Shown in pieces: positions 63,593-64,000 of a DNA stretch of 64,000 nt. The stretch comes from Burkholderiales bacterium (GTDB lineage: Bacteria > Pseudomonadota > Gammaproteobacteria > Burkholderiales > Burkholderiaceae_C), in the NCBI GenBank assembly GCA_947474755.1, contig CANJJE010000002.1, forward strand, positions 1 to 64,000, read 5' to 3'. The notes beneath the pieces are model-generated. The model had not been told where the DNA came from. It did no database searches and saw only the letters and a program-made list of their open reading frames with translations. The first letter of the stretch is position 1. Every line of letters begins with the position of its first letter. The translations under genes and the position numbers were made by a program.

Positions 63593-64000
63593 ATGAACAC
63601 ACTGATCCGCATCCTGAAGCACCGCTGGCTGGACGAGACGGACGTCCAGCGGGCCCTCGGAACGGACACCCTGCACCGCATCGAAGAGCGTGTGGCCGCC
63701 AGCGAACGCGCCCATACCGGCGAGTTGCGGGTGTGCGTGGAGGCGGGCCTGCCACTGAGCTACCTGTGGCGTGGCGCGAGTGCACGCGAGCGCGCGATCG
63801 CCATGTTCGGCAAGTTGCGCGTCTGGGACACAGAGCGCAACAACGGCGTGCTGATCTATCTGCTGCTGGCCGAGCGGCGCATCGAGATCGTGGCCGATCG
63901 AGGCATCACCCATCGGGTGCCCGGGCACACGTGGCAGGACATCTCGGATGCCATGGCTGGCGCATTCAAGGGCGGCGACTATGCGCGTGGCCTGCTGGAC
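63593..64000 (+). CDS. TPM-domain protein, cut by window end
   Basis: The first 136 codons are in the window. The frame starts MNTLIRILKHRWLDETDVQR and contains LPLSYLWRG, RNNGVLIYLLLAERRIEIVA and HTWQDISDAMAGAFKGGDYA, the TPM domain without signal peptide. GGAGGATGG lies before the ATG, two bases after the previous gene. It completes the lemA-TPM-TPM cluster; its end is outside the window. Confidence 0.88.
   Translation, partial: MNTLIRILKHRWLDETDVQRALGTDTLHRIEERVAASERAHTGELRVCVEAGLPLSYLWRGASARERAIAMFGKLRVWDTERNNGVLIYLLLAERRIEIVADRGITHRVPGHTWQDISDAMAGAFKGGDYARGLLD

Overview
The window is GC-rich, densely coded DNA from a Gram-negative bacterium, most likely a betaproteobacterium of the order Burkholderiales. 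This rests on the gene set (PEP-CTERM protein, mltA / site-specific recombinase / apaG / trpE neighbourhood, SsuF-like Mop protein, exbB-exbD-exbD-tonB) and on codon use. No rRNA, confident tRNA, CRISPR array or intact prophage was seen. Transfer is marked only by remnants: two IS91-type transposase fragments, ends of corA-like and P-type ATPase genes, a displaced trpE 3' end and a MITE-like inverted repeat.

Layout. 1-3600: a PEP-CTERM exported protein between two copies of a direct repeat, a secreted esterase, and IS91 debris. 3647-21734, all on the minus strand: a large organosulfur island. In transcription order it holds two SsuC-like permeases, two SsuD-like FMNH2 monooxygenases, an SfnR-like sigma-54 activator, a DszB-like protein, an SsuB ATPase, a TonB-dependent receptor, a second DszB-like protein, a sulfonate-type binding protein, a third monooxygenase, a class II aldolase-like protein and a heterodimeric ABC exporter. 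22038-25122: nitroreductase and a dedicated ExbB/ExbD/ExbD/TonB energiser. 25350-27129: dienelactone hydrolase-like protein and 1-Cys peroxiredoxin. 27397-32128: a family 2A encapsulin operon (rhodanese, serine O-acetyltransferase, XRE regulator, shell, cargo cysteine desulfurase). 32604-33994: ssuE, an ssuF-like gene and an RBBP9-like hydrolase. 34162-46000: c-type cytochromes, TetR regulator, metallophosphoesterase, YecA-like and DUF4010 proteins, a DksA-like zinc finger, mltA, site-specific recombinase, apaG and trpE. 46369-64000: DUF502, a remnant zone, rep, sppA, katG, rubredoxin and its reductase, priA, hemE, cysteine synthase, lemA and two TPM-domain genes (the last cut by the window edge).

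How it fits together. About 25 kb is devoted to sulfur. The TonB receptor, Ton system, binding protein and SsuBC transporter would import organosulfur compounds. SsuE supplies FMNH2 to three SsuD-like monooxygenases. The DszB-like proteins could release sulfite from a sulfinate. The encapsulin operon couples O-acetylserine synthesis, sulfane-sulfur handling and a cysteine desulfurase in a protein shell, probably a sulfur reservoir. Candidate -24/-12 promoters, several with TGCTGC/GCAGCA palindromes upstream, precede five of the sulfur and Ton transcription units. This suggests one sigma-54 regulon driven by the SfnR-like activator; that is inference from sequence and untested.
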